The position numbers and the translations under genes are program-made. This document shows, piece after piece, positions 1 to 9,001 of a DNA stretch of 64,000 bases. The stretch lies in assembly GCF_027497355.1 (NCBI RefSeq), contig NZ_CP114909.1:5910001-5974000 (forward strand). Reading direction: 5' to 3'. Under the pieces are notes generated by a model. The model ran no database searches, was not told where the DNA came from, and saw nothing but the letters and a program-made list of their open reading frames with translations. Each line of letters begins with the position of its first letter. Position 1 is the stretch's first letter. This DNA is from Micromonospora sp. WMMA1947. GTDB lineage: Bacteria; Actinomycetota; Actinomycetes; Mycobacteriales; Micromonosporaceae.

Positions 1-1064
1 ACCAGACCGGCCTCGGTCAGCGCGGCGCGCAGGGTCTCCGGGGCCAGCTCGTCGAGCGAGCCGCGCCCGAACAGCGCCTGGCTCGCCGCCACCGCCTGCG
101 CCATCTCCCGCTCGCCGTGCACCAGCGTGGTGAGCTCCTCGGCGAGCGCCCGCTGGGCCAGGCGCGCCTGCGGGCGTTCCGCTGTCGCCTTCTCCAGCTC
201 CTCCAGCTCCTCGCGGGAGCGGAAGCTGAAGTACCGCAGGTAGCGGCTGACGTCGCGGTCGTCGGCGTTGACCCAGAACTGGTAGAACGCGTACGGGCTG
301 GTCATCTGCGGGTCGAGCCAGACCGTGCCGGTCTCGCTCTTGCCGAACTTGGTGCCGTCGGCCTTGGTGACGAGGGGCGTGGTGAACGCCTCCACCGGCC
401 CGGCGCCGCGCCGCCGGATGTAGTCCACCCCGGCGGTGATGTTGCCCCACTGGTCGGAGCCGCCGTACTGGAGCCGGCAGCCGTGCCGGCGGTGCAGCTC
501 GAAGTAGTCGTTGGCCTGCAGGAGCTGGTAGCTGAACTCGGTGTAGCTGATGCCCGTCTCCAGCCGCGCCTTGACCACCTCGCGGGCGAGCATCTTGTTC
601 ACCGGGAAGTGCTTGCCGACGTCCCGGAGGAACTCGACCACCGACATCTCGCCGGTCCAGTCCAGGTTGTTGACGAGTTGCGCCGCGTTCTCCCCGGTGT
701 ACGTGACGAACGGCGAGAGCTGCTCGCGGATGCGCTCGACCCAGCCGGCGATCACCTCGGGCGGGTTCAGCGTCCGCTCCGCGCTCTCCTTCGGGTCGCC
801 GATCTGCCCGGTGGCGCCACCGACGAGCAGCAGCGGCCGGTGCCCAGCCTGCTGGAGCCGGCGGGCCATCACGACCTGCATCAGGTTGCCGATGTGCAGG
901 CTCGGCGCGGTGGGGTCGAAGCCCACGTAGAAGGTGGTGCTCCCGCCGTCGAGCAGCTCGCGCAGTTCGTCGAGGCCGGTCGAGTCCTGGATCAGGCCCC
1001 GCCACAGCAGGTCGTCGGTCAGGGAGTCCCGCCCCTGCGGGAGGTTGCTGTCGGTCACGGTCAC
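1..1064 (-). CDS. tyrS: Tyrosyl-tRNA synthetase, 3' end cut by window edge
   Basis: Class I aminoacyl-tRNA synthetase that charges tRNA-Tyr in the cytoplasm. The reverse-strand reading gives about 354 residues of a roughly 425-residue family, so the last ~70 residues (the expected S4-like tRNA-binding domain) lie outside the window. The HIGH-type motif is visible as [11 protein letters not shown] near residue 45, the tyrosine-pocket segment as [10 protein letters not shown], and the KMSKS-type loop as KFGKSETG. The start is GTG at 1064, preceded by a GGGGGAGAAT ribosome site; a second in-frame GTG at 1058 is equally possible. It is transcribed divergently from the thioesterase gene at 1160. 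Confidence 0.95.
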   Translation of the reverse strand, partial: MTVTDSNLPQGRDSLTDDLLWRGLIQDSTGLDELRELLDGGSTTFYVGFDPTAPSLHIGNLMQVVMARRLQQAGHRPLLLVGGATGQIGDPKESAERTLNPPEVIAGWVERIREQLSPFVTYTGENAAQLVNNLDWTGEMSVVEFLRDVGKHFPVNKMLAREVVKARLETGISYTEFSYQLLQANDYFELHRRHGCRLQYGGSDQWGNITAGVDYIRRRGAGPVEAFTTPLVTKADGTKFGKSETGTVWLDPQMTSPYAFYQFWVNADDRDVSRYLRYFSFRSREELEELEKATAERPQARLAQRALAEELTTLVHGEREMAQAVAASQALFGRGSLDELAPETLRAALTEAGL

Positions 1065-1159
1065 CGATTCTCCCCCATTGCCGGGCCCGGCCCGTACCGG
1101 GTTTGCCGAGGTGCGGCCGACTAGGCTGGCGGCGCCGTCGAACGCGAGGAGGAACCGCG

Positions 1160-1549
1160 GTGGACATGCCGAACCTGACCGGTGGCTTCGTGGCCCTGCT
1201 GGGCCTGACGTTCGACGAGGTCAGCGGGGACCGGGTGGTGATCCGGTGGAAGGTGCGCCCGGAGCTGCACCAGCCGTACGGGATCCAGCACGGCGGCGTC
1301 TACTGCTCGGTGGTGGAGACGGCGGCCAGCATCGGCGGCGCGCTCTGGCTGGGCGACAAGGGCAACGTGGTCGGGGTGTCGAACCAGACCGACTTCCTGC
1401 GCGCGGTGCGCGACGGCGAGCTGACCGCCGTCGGCACGCCGGTGCACCGGGGCCGCAGCCAGCAGTTGTGGCTCGTGGAGATCACCGACGCCGACAGCCG
1501 GCTGGTGGCCCGCGGCCAGGTGCGGCTGCAGAACCTCACCGCCTCCTGA
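1160..1549 (+). CDS. PaaI-type hotdog-fold thioesterase
   Basis: A 129-residue single-domain hotdog protein, probably an acyl-CoA thioesterase. The family signature lies near residue 38 as [18 protein letters not shown] starts the central hotdog helix and the glutamate is the likely catalytic acid. The closest group by pattern is PaaI/MenI-like (1,4-dihydroxy-2-naphthoyl-CoA hydrolase), but the substrate cannot be read from sequence and no menaquinone genes are adjacent. The GTG at 1160 is preferred because GAGGAGGAA sits 5 bases upstream; ATG at 1166 is the alternative. The upstream gene tyrS is divergent. Confidence 0.85.
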   Translation: MDMPNLTGGFVALLGLTFDEVSGDRVVIRWKVRPELHQPYGIQHGGVYCSVVETAASIGGALWLGDKGNVVGVSNQTDFLRAVRDGELTAVGTPVHRGRSQQLWLVEITDADSRLVARGQVRLQNLTAS

Positions 1550-1620
1550 CGCATTCGCCCGAAACCGGGCACTGACGGCGATATCGTCGCCTCGGTGAGG
1601 ACGTTCGCTCCCGGCCCGAC

Positions 1621-2847
1621 GTGAGGAAGCTGTTCGCCGCCACGCTCGGCGTGCTGTCGGCCGTCGGCGGCTTCGTCGACATCGGTGACCTGGTGGCGGC
1701 CAGTCAGGCCGGCGCACTGTTCGGCATGGCCCACACCTGGGTGCTGCTGGTCGGAGTGGTCGGCATCTGCGCGTACGCGGAAATGGCCGGCCGGATCGCG
1801 GCGGTGAGCGGACGGGCGGTGTTCGACCTGGTCCGGGAGCGGCTCGGGCCGCGGGTGGCACTGCTCAACCTGGTCGCGTCGTGGCTGGTCACCGTCGTCA
1901 CGCTCGCCGCGGAGCTGGGCGGGGTGGCGCTGGCGCTGCAACTGGCGACCCGGCTGAGCCACCTGTTCTGGGTGCCGCTCGCAGCGCTGGCGGTCTGGCT
2001 GGTGCTGTGGCGGCTGCGCTTCGAGCTGATGGAGCGGATCTTCGGCCTGGCCGGGCTGGCGCTGCTGGTGTTCGCGGTCGCGCTGGTGGCGCTGCCGACC
2101 GACTGGCCGGCACTCGGGCAGGGCGTGTGGCAGGTCAGCGCGTCCGGGCACGGCTGGCCGCTGTACTGGTTCGTGGCGGTGGCGCTGTTCGCCTCGACTG
2201 TGAGCCCGTACGAGGTGTTCTTCTTCTCCTCCGGCGGCGTGGAGGAGCGGTGGGGCGCGGCGGACCTGGCGCGGGCCCGCTCGAACGTGCTGATCGGCTT
2301 CCCGGTGGGCGGGTTCCTGGCGTTGTCGCTGGTCGCCGTCGCGACAGTGGCCTACCACCCGTCGGAGGCGTCGTTGAGCACGCTCGACGAGGTGGCGCGG
2401 CCGGTGGCGACGGCGCTCGGCGGCGCCGGCCTGGCCGCCGCGGTGCTCGCGTTCTTCGCGGTGACGTTCGGCGCGGCGCTGGAGACCGGGCTGTCGGCGG
2501 CGTACGCGGCGGCGCAGTACTTCGGGTGGCAGTGGGGCAAGCGGGTCCGCCCCCGGGAGGCGGCCCGGTTCCACAGCGTGCTGCTCGTCGGGCTGCTGCT
2601 CGGTGTGGTGATGCTGATGACGACGGTGGACCCGGTGCGGCTGACCGAGTACATGCTGGTGCTGAGCGCTGTGGTGCTGCCGCTGACGTACCTGCCGATC
2701 CTGGTCGTCGCCAACGACCGCGGGTATCTCGGCGACCGGGTCAACGGGCGGTGGATGAACCTGCTCGGCGCGGTGTTCCTGCTGCTCATCGTCGCGGCGT
2801 CGGTGGCGGCGATCCCACTGGCGATCATGACGGGGATGGGGCGATGA
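1621..2847 (+). CDS. NRAMP-family-like divalent metal ion transporter
   Basis: A 408-residue integral membrane protein with about 11 hydrophobic segments and the NRAMP/SLC11 layout. It is noncanonical at the metal site: the TM1 DPGN motif reads DIGD (near residue 22) and the TM6 MPH motif reads SPY, in TVSPYEVFFFSSGG near residue 195. Such changes are known in NRAMP relatives with altered ion choice, such as Mg2+-transporting members, so Mn2+ should not be assumed. The start is GTG 1621 and the ribosome site is weak. The stop overlaps the ATG of the downstream PRC-barrel gene by 4 bases, so the three genes 1621-3528 form a coupled unit. Function is inferred from the fold only. Confidence 0.8.
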   Translation: MRKLFAATLGVLSAVGGFVDIGDLVAASQAGALFGMAHTWVLLVGVVGICAYAEMAGRIAAVSGRAVFDLVRERLGPRVALLNLVASWLVTVVTLAAELGGVALALQLATRLSHLFWVPLAALAVWLVLWRLRFELMERIFGLAGLALLVFAVALVALPTDWPALGQGVWQVSASGHGWPLYWFVAVALFASTVSPYEVFFFSSGGVEERWGAADLARARSNVLIGFPVGGFLALSLVAVATVAYHPSEASLSTLDEVARPVATALGGAGLAAAVLAFFAVTFGAALETGLSAAYAAAQYFGWQWGKRVRPREAARFHSVLLVGLLLGVVMLMTTVDPVRLTEYMLVLSAVVLPLTYLPILVVANDRGYLGDRVNGRWMNLLGAVFLLLIVAASVAAIPLAIMTGMGR

Positions 2848-3224
2848 GGGTCCAGCTCGCCAAGCGGCTGCTCGACCGGCAGATCGTCGACGTGGACGGG
2901 CGGCTGGTCGGGCGGGTCGACGACATCGCGTTCGCCGTCGACGACGAGGGTTTCCCGTACGTCGACTGCCTGCTCACCGGGCAGGGCGCCCTCGGGGAGC
3001 GGATCGGCGGGCGGGTCGGGCGGCTGCTGGTGGCGGTGGCGGACCGGTTCACCGACGACCCGCCGGTGCCGCCGTTACGCGTACCGCTGTCCCAGGTGGC
3101 CCGCGTGGACAGCGCGGTGCGGCTGCGCTGCCCGGCTTCGGACCTGCCGCCGTCACCGGTGGAGGCGTGGCTGCGCCGGCACCTGATCGAGCGCATCCCG
3201 GGGTCCGGCCGTGCGAGCGGGTGA
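2844..3224 (+). CDS. PRC-barrel domain protein
   Basis: A 126-residue cytoplasmic protein whose N-terminal half matches a PRC-barrel: IVDVDGRLVGRVDDIAF is the typical small beta-barrel start. The same fold occurs in RimM, in photosynthetic reaction-centre H subunits and beside MgtE-type magnesium channels. The ATG sits inside the stop region of the NRAMP-like gene (ATGA overlap), which makes co-translation likely and suggests a regulatory or accessory role in the transporter unit. The C-terminal 30 residues are Pro/Arg-rich. The exact function is unknown. Confidence 0.75.
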   Translation: MRVQLAKRLLDRQIVDVDGRLVGRVDDIAFAVDDEGFPYVDCLLTGQGALGERIGGRVGRLLVAVADRFTDDPPVPPLRVPLSQVARVDSAVRLRCPASDLPPSPVEAWLRRHLIERIPGSGRASG

Positions 3225-3528
3225 GCTGCTCGGCCGCACCGCGTACGACCTGCACGGGCGGAGGCTGGGCCGGGTGGTGGACGTGGTGGTGCGTGGCGGG
3301 TGGCCACCGGACCGGCTGCTGATCACCGACGTGATCGTCGCCGGGCACTGGTGGACCCGGGTGATCAGCGGGCTGATCGGCCCCGAGCTGCACCCGTCCG
3401 GGCCGTGGCTGTTGCGGGTGATCGCCCGGCTGGTCGGGCGGAGCACCCGTCAGCTGCCCGCCGACGCGGTGCAGCTGCTCCCGCCGGTGCCCGGTTTCCC
3501 GTTCGGCCCGCCGGCCGGAGGCCGCTGA
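3211..3528 (+). CDS. Second PRC-barrel-like protein
   Basis: A 105-residue protein opening with LLGRTAYDLHGRRLGRVVDV, again a PRC-barrel pattern (strand, DxxGRRLGRV turn, strand). It overlaps the preceding PRC gene by 14 bases in another frame and starts with GTG. It looks like a diverged partner of the 2844 gene. The middle carries an amphipathic or partly hydrophobic stretch (WWTRVISGLIG) that might contact the membrane or the transporter. No enzymatic motif is visible. It ends 28 bases before the convergent CorC-like gene. Confidence 0.65.
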   Translation: MRAGELLGRTAYDLHGRRLGRVVDVVVRGGWPPDRLLITDVIVAGHWWTRVISGLIGPELHPSGPWLLRVIARLVGRSTRQLPADAVQLLPPVPGFPFGPPAGGR

Positions 3529-3555
3529 ACCGGGCACCGGGAGAACCGGCGCCGG

Positions 3556-4911
3556 TCAGCGGCGGGCGTCGTCGAGTTCCGGCGCGTCGGCCGGGTCGGC
3601 CGCGTCGCCTGTGGTGTCGTCGTCCGGGGAGCCGTCGTGGCGGCTGCGGCGGCGTACGTGCACCTCGGTGATGGCCCGCTGGTCGACGTCGGCCACGGAC
3701 AGCTCCCAGCCGTCCACGGTGACCTGCTCCCCCGCCACCGTCGGGATGTGCCCGAGGCAGATCAGCACCAGCCCGGCGACGGTGGTGTAGTCGCCGGCCG
3801 GCCGGTTCGGCAGCTCCACGCCGAGGTCGGTCAGGTCGTGCACCGGGAACGTGCCGGGCAGCACCAGCGTGCCGTCGGCCTCGGTCCGCACGGCGCGCAG
3901 GTCCCGGTCGGTCTCGTCGTAGATCTCGCCGACGATCTCCTCCAGGATGTCCTCCAGCGTCACGATCCCGTCGACCGCGCCGCGCTCGTCGACCACGAGC
4001 GCGATGTGCTGGCGTTCGGCCTTGAACTGGCGCAGCGCGTCGACCACCGGCAGCGAGTCGGGCAGCAGCATCGGCGGGCGGGCGATCTCGTCGACCGGCC
4101 GGTCGTCGGAGACGCCGACCAGGTCCCGCAGGTGGATCACGCCCACCGCCTCGTCCAGGCCGCCGTGGCGGACCACCGGCGCCCGGGAGTGGCCGGTCGC
4201 CGCCAGGACGAGCCGGGCGGCCTCCGCGGTGGTGCCGCTGTCGAGCGTGAAGACCTGCAACCGGGGTACGAGCACCGCCCGCAACTGCCGGTCGGCGATC
4301 TCCACCGCGCCGGCGATGATCGTGCGCTGTTCCTTGGTGAAGCCGTGGTTGCCGGCCACGATGTCGCGCAGTTCGTCCGGGCCGATCTCGTCCGGCTCGG
4401 CCTTCGGGTCCAGACCGAACAGGCGTACCACCAGGTCGGTGGTGGCGCCCAGCAGCCAGACGGCGGGCCGGGTGATGCTGGACAGCACGTCCAGCGGGCG
4501 GGCCACCAGCAGCGCCCACCGCTCGGCCGACTGCATCGCGATCCGCTTCGGCGCCAGCTCACCGAAGACCAGCGTGACGAACGTGAGCACCAGCGTGACA
4601 GCGACGATGGCGACGGTCTCGGCGGCGTTGCCGAAGACGCTGAGCAGCGGCACGAGCGGCCGGGCCAGCGACACCGCGGCGGCGGCGGAGGCCAGGAACC
4701 CGGCGAGCGTGATGCCGATCTGGATCGTGGCCAGGAACCGGTTCGGATCCTTCGCGAGGCGGGCCAGGGTCCGTCCGCCGCGGCTGCTGCGCTCCAGCCG
4801 CTGCACCTGGCTGTCGCGCAGGGACACCAGTGCCATCTCGCTGCCGGCGAACGCCGCGTTGAGGATCACCAGCACACCGACCAGGGCAAGCTGGCTCCAG
4901 TAGCTCTGCAC
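3556..4911 (-). CDS. CNNM/CorC-type (hemolysin C family) transporter with CBS pair
   Basis: A 451-residue membrane protein of the CNNM/CorB-CorC superfamily, associated with Mg2+/Co2+ transport or its control. The order is an N-terminal DUF21 transmembrane domain (about residues 1-185, including NAAFAGSEMALVSL and the LVFGELAPKRIAMQ signature), then two CBS motifs (about 205-330, with DERGAVDGIVTLEDILEEIV), then a CorC_HlyC C-terminal domain. A variable acidic tail ends in DPADAPELDDARR. The GTG start at 4911 has a GGGAGATAACC ribosome site. It converges on the NRAMP/PRC unit, so this end of the window carries two divalent-cation membrane proteins. Confidence 0.9.
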   Translation of the reverse strand: MQSYWSQLALVGVLVILNAAFAGSEMALVSLRDSQVQRLERSSRGGRTLARLAKDPNRFLATIQIGITLAGFLASAAAAVSLARPLVPLLSVFGNAAETVAIVAVTLVLTFVTLVFGELAPKRIAMQSAERWALLVARPLDVLSSITRPAVWLLGATTDLVVRLFGLDPKAEPDEIGPDELRDIVAGNHGFTKEQRTIIAGAVEIADRQLRAVLVPRLQVFTLDSGTTAEAARLVLAATGHSRAPVVRHGGLDEAVGVIHLRDLVGVSDDRPVDEIARPPMLLPDSLPVVDALRQFKAERQHIALVVDERGAVDGIVTLEDILEEIVGEIYDETDRDLRAVRTEADGTLVLPGTFPVHDLTDLGVELPNRPAGDYTTVAGLVLICLGHIPTVAGEQVTVDGWELSVADVDQRAITEVHVRRRSRHDGSPDDDTTGDAADPADAPELDDARR

Positions 4912-5023
4912 GACCGGTTATCTCCCTCGGCCCGATCCGGGTCGGCCGATGGCCGACTCGCCGGCCGGCAGATCCGGTCGGCGTGGCCCTCTGTTGCCCC
5001 GCGGGCCCGCCGCTGAATCATGA

Positions 5024-5052
5024 CCGGCTCCGGCGTGGACCGCCGGAGCCGG
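5024..5052 (-). terminator. Intrinsic-type hairpin after the YgjV/GNAT gene
   Basis: Perfect 12-base arms CCGGCTCCGGCG and CGCCGGAGCCGG enclose a 5-base loop, 3 bases beyond the stop of the 5056-5682 gene. No U-tract follows, which is common for actinomycete terminators. Confidence 0.6.
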
Positions 5053-5055
5053 GTC

Positions 5056-5682
5056 TCAGGCCGGTACGGGCAGGTCGAGCACGTACGCGCCGCCCTCGGA
5101 GCGGAATCCGAGCCGGTGGTAGTAGGGGGCGACCATGCCGGGCGGGCTGACCACCCGGCGGAAACCCCGGTCGGTGAACAGCCGGCTGCGCCGGTAGACG
5201 AACTCCCCGGGCGTGAAGTCGCGGAACGGCGGGGTCACGTAGTCCAGGTCGATCTGGGCCACCCCGCCCGGTTCGGCGTGCGAGAGCATCACGCCGACCA
5301 CCTCGTCGGCGCGTACCACCAGGAAGGCCGAGCGGTCCGGAGCGGCCGGGTCCCAGTGGAAGCCGGGGTTGAACCGGGCGATGTCGGCGGCGTGCACCCG
5401 CAGCGTGTGCGCCAGGAACGCGTCGCCGGTGCCCACCTCGACCACCTGGTAGGTCTGCTCGTCGTGCCGGGTGGCCAGCAGCTTGCGCAGGTACCAGACG
5501 TTGATCACGGCGAGCACCACGTTCAGCCCCACCATCGGCCAGACCTGCACGGCGGCGTTGTAGCCGATCAGGATGAGGCAGCCGACGAGGTTGAGCGCGC
5601 GCAGCCGCAGGATCCGGGTCTGCAGCAGGGACCAGACCAGCAGCGCGGAGCCGGCCCAGCCGACGAGTTCCAGCCAGTTCAC
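5056..5682 (-). CDS. YgjV-like membrane domain fused to a GNAT-like domain
   Basis: A 208-residue protein with two parts. Residues 1-70 hold two or three hydrophobic helices with a YgjV-type pattern (GWAGSALLVWSLLQTRILRLR, then NLVGCLILIGYNAA and INVWYLRKLL). Residues about 75-208 look like a GNAT-type acyltransferase fold, with strand DRSAFLVVRADEVVGVML, a DYVTPPFRD turn and a terminal PYYHRLGFRSEGG, which resembles the YxxxGF end of GNAT domains. The canonical acetyl-CoA loop is not clear, so activity is uncertain. It follows a separate GNAT gene by 9 bases. GTG 5682 has no ribosome site and may be leaderless or coupled. Confidence 0.6.
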   Translation of the reverse strand: MNWLELVGWAGSALLVWSLLQTRILRLRALNLVGCLILIGYNAAVQVWPMVGLNVVLAVINVWYLRKLLATRHDEQTYQVVEVGTGDAFLAHTLRVHAADIARFNPGFHWDPAAPDRSAFLVVRADEVVGVMLSHAEPGGVAQIDLDYVTPPFRDFTPGEFVYRRSRLFTDRGFRRVVSPPGMVAPYYHRLGFRSEGGAYVLDLPVPA

Positions 5683-5688
5683 CCGGGG

Positions 5689-5694
5689 AGACTA
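5689..5694 (-). promoter_or_regulatory. Possible -10 element (leaderless start at 5682)
   Basis: The minus strand reads TAGTCT six bases before GTG 5682, and there is no Shine-Dalgarno. The same bases contain the stop codon of the upstream GNAT gene, so this could be coincidence; no clear -35 is seen. Confidence 0.3.
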
Positions 5695-6195
5695 GCGGTC
5701 TGCCTGGTCAGACCCCTCGGCGGGCAGCTCCAGCACGTACTCCTCGACCTCGGTGCCGCGCGACGGGGCGTACCCGGAGTCCTCGCCGACCACGACGAAG
5801 CCGCACTTGCGCAGCACCGCGAGCGAGGCGGCGTTGTCCTTCGCGGCGCGGGCGTGCAGCGGCCGGTGCGGCACCTCGCGCAGCAGCGCGCGCAGCGCAG
5901 CGGTGGCGTGGCCGCGCCCCCAGTGCGCCGCGTCGATCCAGTAGCTGACCTCGGTCTGCTCGCCGACCGGGAACGCGGCGACCCGGCCGATCACCTGGCC
6001 GTCGACGGTGACGGCGCGGTTGACGATGCGCGCGTCGGCGCGGATGCGCGCCCAGTGCGCGTCGAACGCGGCCCGGTCGGACGGGTCCTTCGGGCCGAAC
6101 GCGGCCATCCAGTTCGCCTGCGGGTCCTGCTCGTGGGCGAAGAAGGCGGGCAGGTCGTCGTCGCGCACCGGGCGGAGCAGCACCTCGTTGGTCAC
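5692..6195 (-). CDS. GNAT-family N-acetyltransferase
   Basis: A 167-residue GNAT enzyme of the RimJ/RimL-like group. It begins with the typical LLRPVRDDDLPAFFAHEQD, has a central strand AVTVDGQVIGRVAAF, the acetyl-CoA pyrophosphate loop as WGRGHATAALRALL (near residue 90) and the C-terminal NAASLAVLRKCGFVVVGED. The acceptor is unknown. The start is GTG 6195, where homology-like sequence begins; the open frame runs further upstream without family signal. It is divergent from ppdK, and the shared upstream region holds a palindrome at 6230. Confidence 0.8.
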   Translation of the reverse strand: MTNEVLLRPVRDDDLPAFFAHEQDPQANWMAAFGPKDPSDRAAFDAHWARIRADARIVNRAVTVDGQVIGRVAAFPVGEQTEVSYWIDAAHWGRGHATAALRALLREVPHRPLHARAAKDNAASLAVLRKCGFVVVGEDSGYAPSRGTEVEEYVLELPAEGSDQADR

Positions 6196-6229
6196 GGCCG
6201 GGACGATACGTGGCCCCACCGACACTCTC

Positions 6230-6243
6230 GGGACCTCCGGCCC
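6230..6243. promoter_or_regulatory. Palindromic operator candidate upstream of ppdK
   Basis: GGGACCTCCGGCCC is the reverse complement of GGGCCGGAGGTCCC and fits GGGCCG-N2-GGTCCC, the pattern also found before adh (9522-9535) and usp (14557-14570). It ends 85 bases before the ppdK ATG. The GGG/CCC arms resemble DevR/DosR-type dormancy boxes; that link is inference. Confidence 0.6.
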
Positions 6244-6328
6244 GGTGTGTGTCCCGTCCGGCCCTGCCGCGCCGCCGCCCGCCCCGGTTACCAAGGAGGT
6301 GGAACGACGCAGTCGAGGAGGCCGGACC

Positions 6329-8989
6329 ATGTCGAAGTACGTCTACGACTTCATCGAGGGTGACCGCAGCCGGGCCGACCTGCTCGGCGGCAAGGGCGCG
6401 AACCTCGCCGAGATGACCCGGCTCGGGTTGCCGGTGCCGCCCGGGTTCACCGTCACCACCGACGCGTGCCGGGCGTACCTGGCCACCGGCGCGCCGCCGG
6501 ACGGCCTGTACGAGGAGATCAACGCGCACCTGCGGGAGGTGGAGGCGCGGCTGGACCGGTGGCTGGGCGACCCGAGTGACCCGCTGCTGCTGGCGGTGCG
6601 CTCCGGCGGGCGGTACTCGATGCCGGGGATGATGGAGACGATCCTCGACATCGGGCTCAACGACACCACGGTGGCCGGTCTGGCCGCACGCACCGGCGAC
6701 GAGCGGTTCGCCTGGGACTCGTACCGGCGGCTGATCCAGATGTTCGGCCGGACCGTCCACGGCATCCCGGCCGACGAGTTCGAGCACGAGCTGGCCGCCC
6801 TGCGCGCCACCGCCGGGCCGGACGGGCCGGGCGCCGGGCAGCTGCGCGACCTGGTCGAGACGTACAAGAAGATCTTCGTCCGGCACGTCGGGCACGACTT
6901 CCCGCAGGCCCCGCACGAGCAGCTGTTCCTGGCCGTCCGCGCGGTGTTCGAGTCCTGGCACTCGGAGCGGGCCCGGATCTACCGGCGGCAGGAGCGCATC
7001 CCGGACGACCTGGGCACCGCCGTCAACGTGATGGCGATGGTGTTCGGCAACCTCGGCCCGGACTCCGGCACCGGGGTGGCGTTCACCCGCGACCCGGCCA
7101 CCGGCGCCCCCGGCGTGTACGGCGACTACCTGACCGACGCGCAGGGCGAGGACGTGGTGGCGGGCATCCGCAACACGGTGCCGCTGACCGAGCTGGCCCG
7201 GCTGGACCCGGTCAGCTTCCACCGGCTGCGGGAGATCATGGCGACGCTGGAGCGGCACTACCGCGACCTGTGCGACGTCGAGTTCACCATCGAGCGCGGG
7301 AAGCTGTGGATGCTCCAGACCCGGGTCGGCAAGCGCACCGCGGCGGCGGCGTTCGTGATCGCCGCGCAGCTGGCCGAGGAGGGCCTGATCACCGCGGACG
7401 AGGCGCTGACCCGGGTCAGCGGGGCGCAGCTCGCCCAGCTGATGTTCCCGGCCTTCGACGCCGCCGGCGCGCCCGAGCCGCTCGCGGTCGGCGTCGGCGC
7501 GTCGCCCGGCGCCGCGGTCGGGCGGGTGGTGTTCGACTCGGCCGCCGCGGCGGCGGCCGACGGACCGGTGATCCTGGTCCGCCCGGAGACCAACCCGGAC
7601 GACCTGCCCGGCATGATCGCCGCGACCGGGGTGCTCACCTCGCGCGGCGGGAAGACCTCGCACGCCGCGGTGGTGGCCCGGGGCATGGGCCGGACCTGCG
7701 TGTGCGGGGCCGAGGCGCTGGGCATCGACGTCGAGCGCGGCGAGTTCGCCGTGGGCGATCAGGTGGTCCGCGCCGGCGACCTGATCTCGATCGACGGCAC
7801 CAGCGGGCGGATCTGGCTCGGCGAGGTGCCGGTGCAGCCGTCGCCGGTGGCCCGGTACCTGACCGGTGAGCTGCGGCCCGAGGCCGACCCGCTGGTCGCC
7901 GCCGTGCACCGGCTGCTCGGGCACGCCGACGCGGTGCGCACGCTCGGCGTCCACGCCAACGCGGACACGCCCGACGACGCCCGCCGGGCCCGTGAACTCG
8001 GCGCCGCCGGGATCGGGCTGTGCCGCACCGAGCACATGTTCCTCGGCGAGCGCCGGGAACTGGTCGAGCGGCTGATCCTCGCCGACGGCCCGGCCGAGGT
8101 GGGCGCGGTGCTGGACGAGCTGCTGCCGTTGCAGCGGGCCGACTTCCTCGGGCTGCTCACCGCGATGGACGGGCTGCCGGTCACCGTCCGGCTGCTCGAC
8201 CCGCCGCTGCACGAGTTCCTGCCTCCGCTCGCCGAGCTGACCGCCCGGGTGGCGGGCGCGCAGGCGCGCGGCGAGGAACCGGGCCACGACGGCGTGCTGC
8301 TGGCCGCGGTGCGGCGGATGCACGAGACGAACCCGATGCTGGGGCTGCGGGGCGTACGGCTCGGCCTGGTGGTGCCGGGACTGTTCGCCATGCAGGTGCG
8401 GGCGCTGGCCGAGGCGGCCGCGCAGCGGATCCGGGCCGGCGCCGACCCGCGCCCGGAGATCATGGTGCCGCTCGTCGGGGACGTGCGGGAACTCGCCGCC
8501 GTGGCGGACGAGGCACGGCGGGTGCTGGCCGAGGTGCCCGACGCACCGGACATCCCGATCGGCACCATGATCGAAACGCCCCGGGCGGCGCTGACCGCCG
8601 GGGAGATCGCCGCCGAGGCGCGGTTCTTCTCCTTCGGCACCAACGACCTGACGCAGATGACCTGGGCGTTCTCCCGCGACGACGTGGAGGGGGCGTTCTT
8701 CTCCACGTACCTGGAACGGGGGATCTTCCCGGTCTCGCCGTTCGAGAGCATCGACGCCACCGGCGTGGGCCGGCTGGTCCGCCTCGCCGTCGCCGAGGGG
8801 CGGGCGGCCCGGCCGGACCTGACCGTCGGCGTCTGCGGTGAGCACGGCGGCGACCCGGACTCGATCGGGTTCTTCGCCGACGCCGGGCTCGACTACGTCT
8901 CCTGCTCGCCGTACCGGGTGCCGGTGGCGCGGCTGGCCGCCGGCCGCGCCGCCGTCGAGGCCCGTACCGAGAAGTCCGACTCCCGCTAG
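6329..8989 (+). CDS. ppdK: Pyruvate, phosphate dikinase
   Basis: An 886-residue, full-length PPDK that interconverts pyruvate + ATP + Pi with PEP + AMP + PPi. The N-terminal ATP-grasp domain starts [20 protein letters not shown]. The central swivelling domain carries the phospho-histidine in [16 protein letters not shown] (His445). The C-terminal PEP/pyruvate barrel has [17 protein letters not shown] and the catalytic cysteine in CGEHGGDP (Cys836). ATG 6329 has GAGGAGG 7 bases upstream; an in-frame GTG at 6299 directly abuts an AAGGAG and is too close to use it. PPi-linked glycolysis suits energy limitation, in line with the neighbouring pfl and usp genes and the shared promoter palindrome. 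Confidence 0.97.
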   Translation: MSKYVYDFIEGDRSRADLLGGKGANLAEMTRLGLPVPPGFTVTTDACRAYLATGAPPDGLYEEINAHLREVEARLDRWLGDPSDPLLLAVRSGGRYSMPGMMETILDIGLNDTTVAGLAARTGDERFAWDSYRRLIQMFGRTVHGIPADEFEHELAALRATAGPDGPGAGQLRDLVETYKKIFVRHVGHDFPQAPHEQLFLAVRAVFESWHSERARIYRRQERIPDDLGTAVNVMAMVFGNLGPDSGTGVAFTRDPATGAPGVYGDYLTDAQGEDVVAGIRNTVPLTELARLDPVSFHRLREIMATLERHYRDLCDVEFTIERGKLWMLQTRVGKRTAAAAFVIAAQLAEEGLITADEALTRVSGAQLAQLMFPAFDAAGAPEPLAVGVGASPGAAVGRVVFDSAAAAAADGPVILVRPETNPDDLPGMIAATGVLTSRGGKTSHAAVVARGMGRTCVCGAEALGIDVERGEFAVGDQVVRAGDLISIDGTSGRIWLGEVPVQPSPVARYLTGELRPEADPLVAAVHRLLGHADAVRTLGVHANADTPDDARRARELGAAGIGLCRTEHMFLGERRELVERLILADGPAEVGAVLDELLPLQRADFLGLLTAMDGLPVTVRLLDPPLHEFLPPLAELTARVAGAQARGEEPGHDGVLLAAVRRMHETNPMLGLRGVRLGLVVPGLFAMQVRALAEAAAQRIRAGADPRPEIMVPLVGDVRELAAVADEARRVLAEVPDAPDIPIGTMIETPRAALTAGEIAAEARFFSFGTNDLTQMTWAFSRDDVEGAFFSTYLERGIFPVSPFESIDATGVGRLVRLAVAEGRAARPDLTVGVCGEHGGDPDSIGFFADAGLDYVSCSPYRVPVARLAAGRAAVEARTEKSDSR

Positions 8990-9001
8990 GAGGGCAGCGC
9001 C

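Noticed and set aside
117..1124. 335-codon plus-strand frame over tyrS
   Set aside because: The minus strand reads a clear tyrosyl-tRNA synthetase with HIGH and KMSKS motifs; the plus frame is its shadow.
6293..6301. Perfect AAGGAGGT suggesting an upstream GTG start of ppdK at 6299
   Set aside because: The Shine-Dalgarno touches the GTG with no spacing, and PPDK homology begins at ATG 6329, which has its own GAGGAGG.
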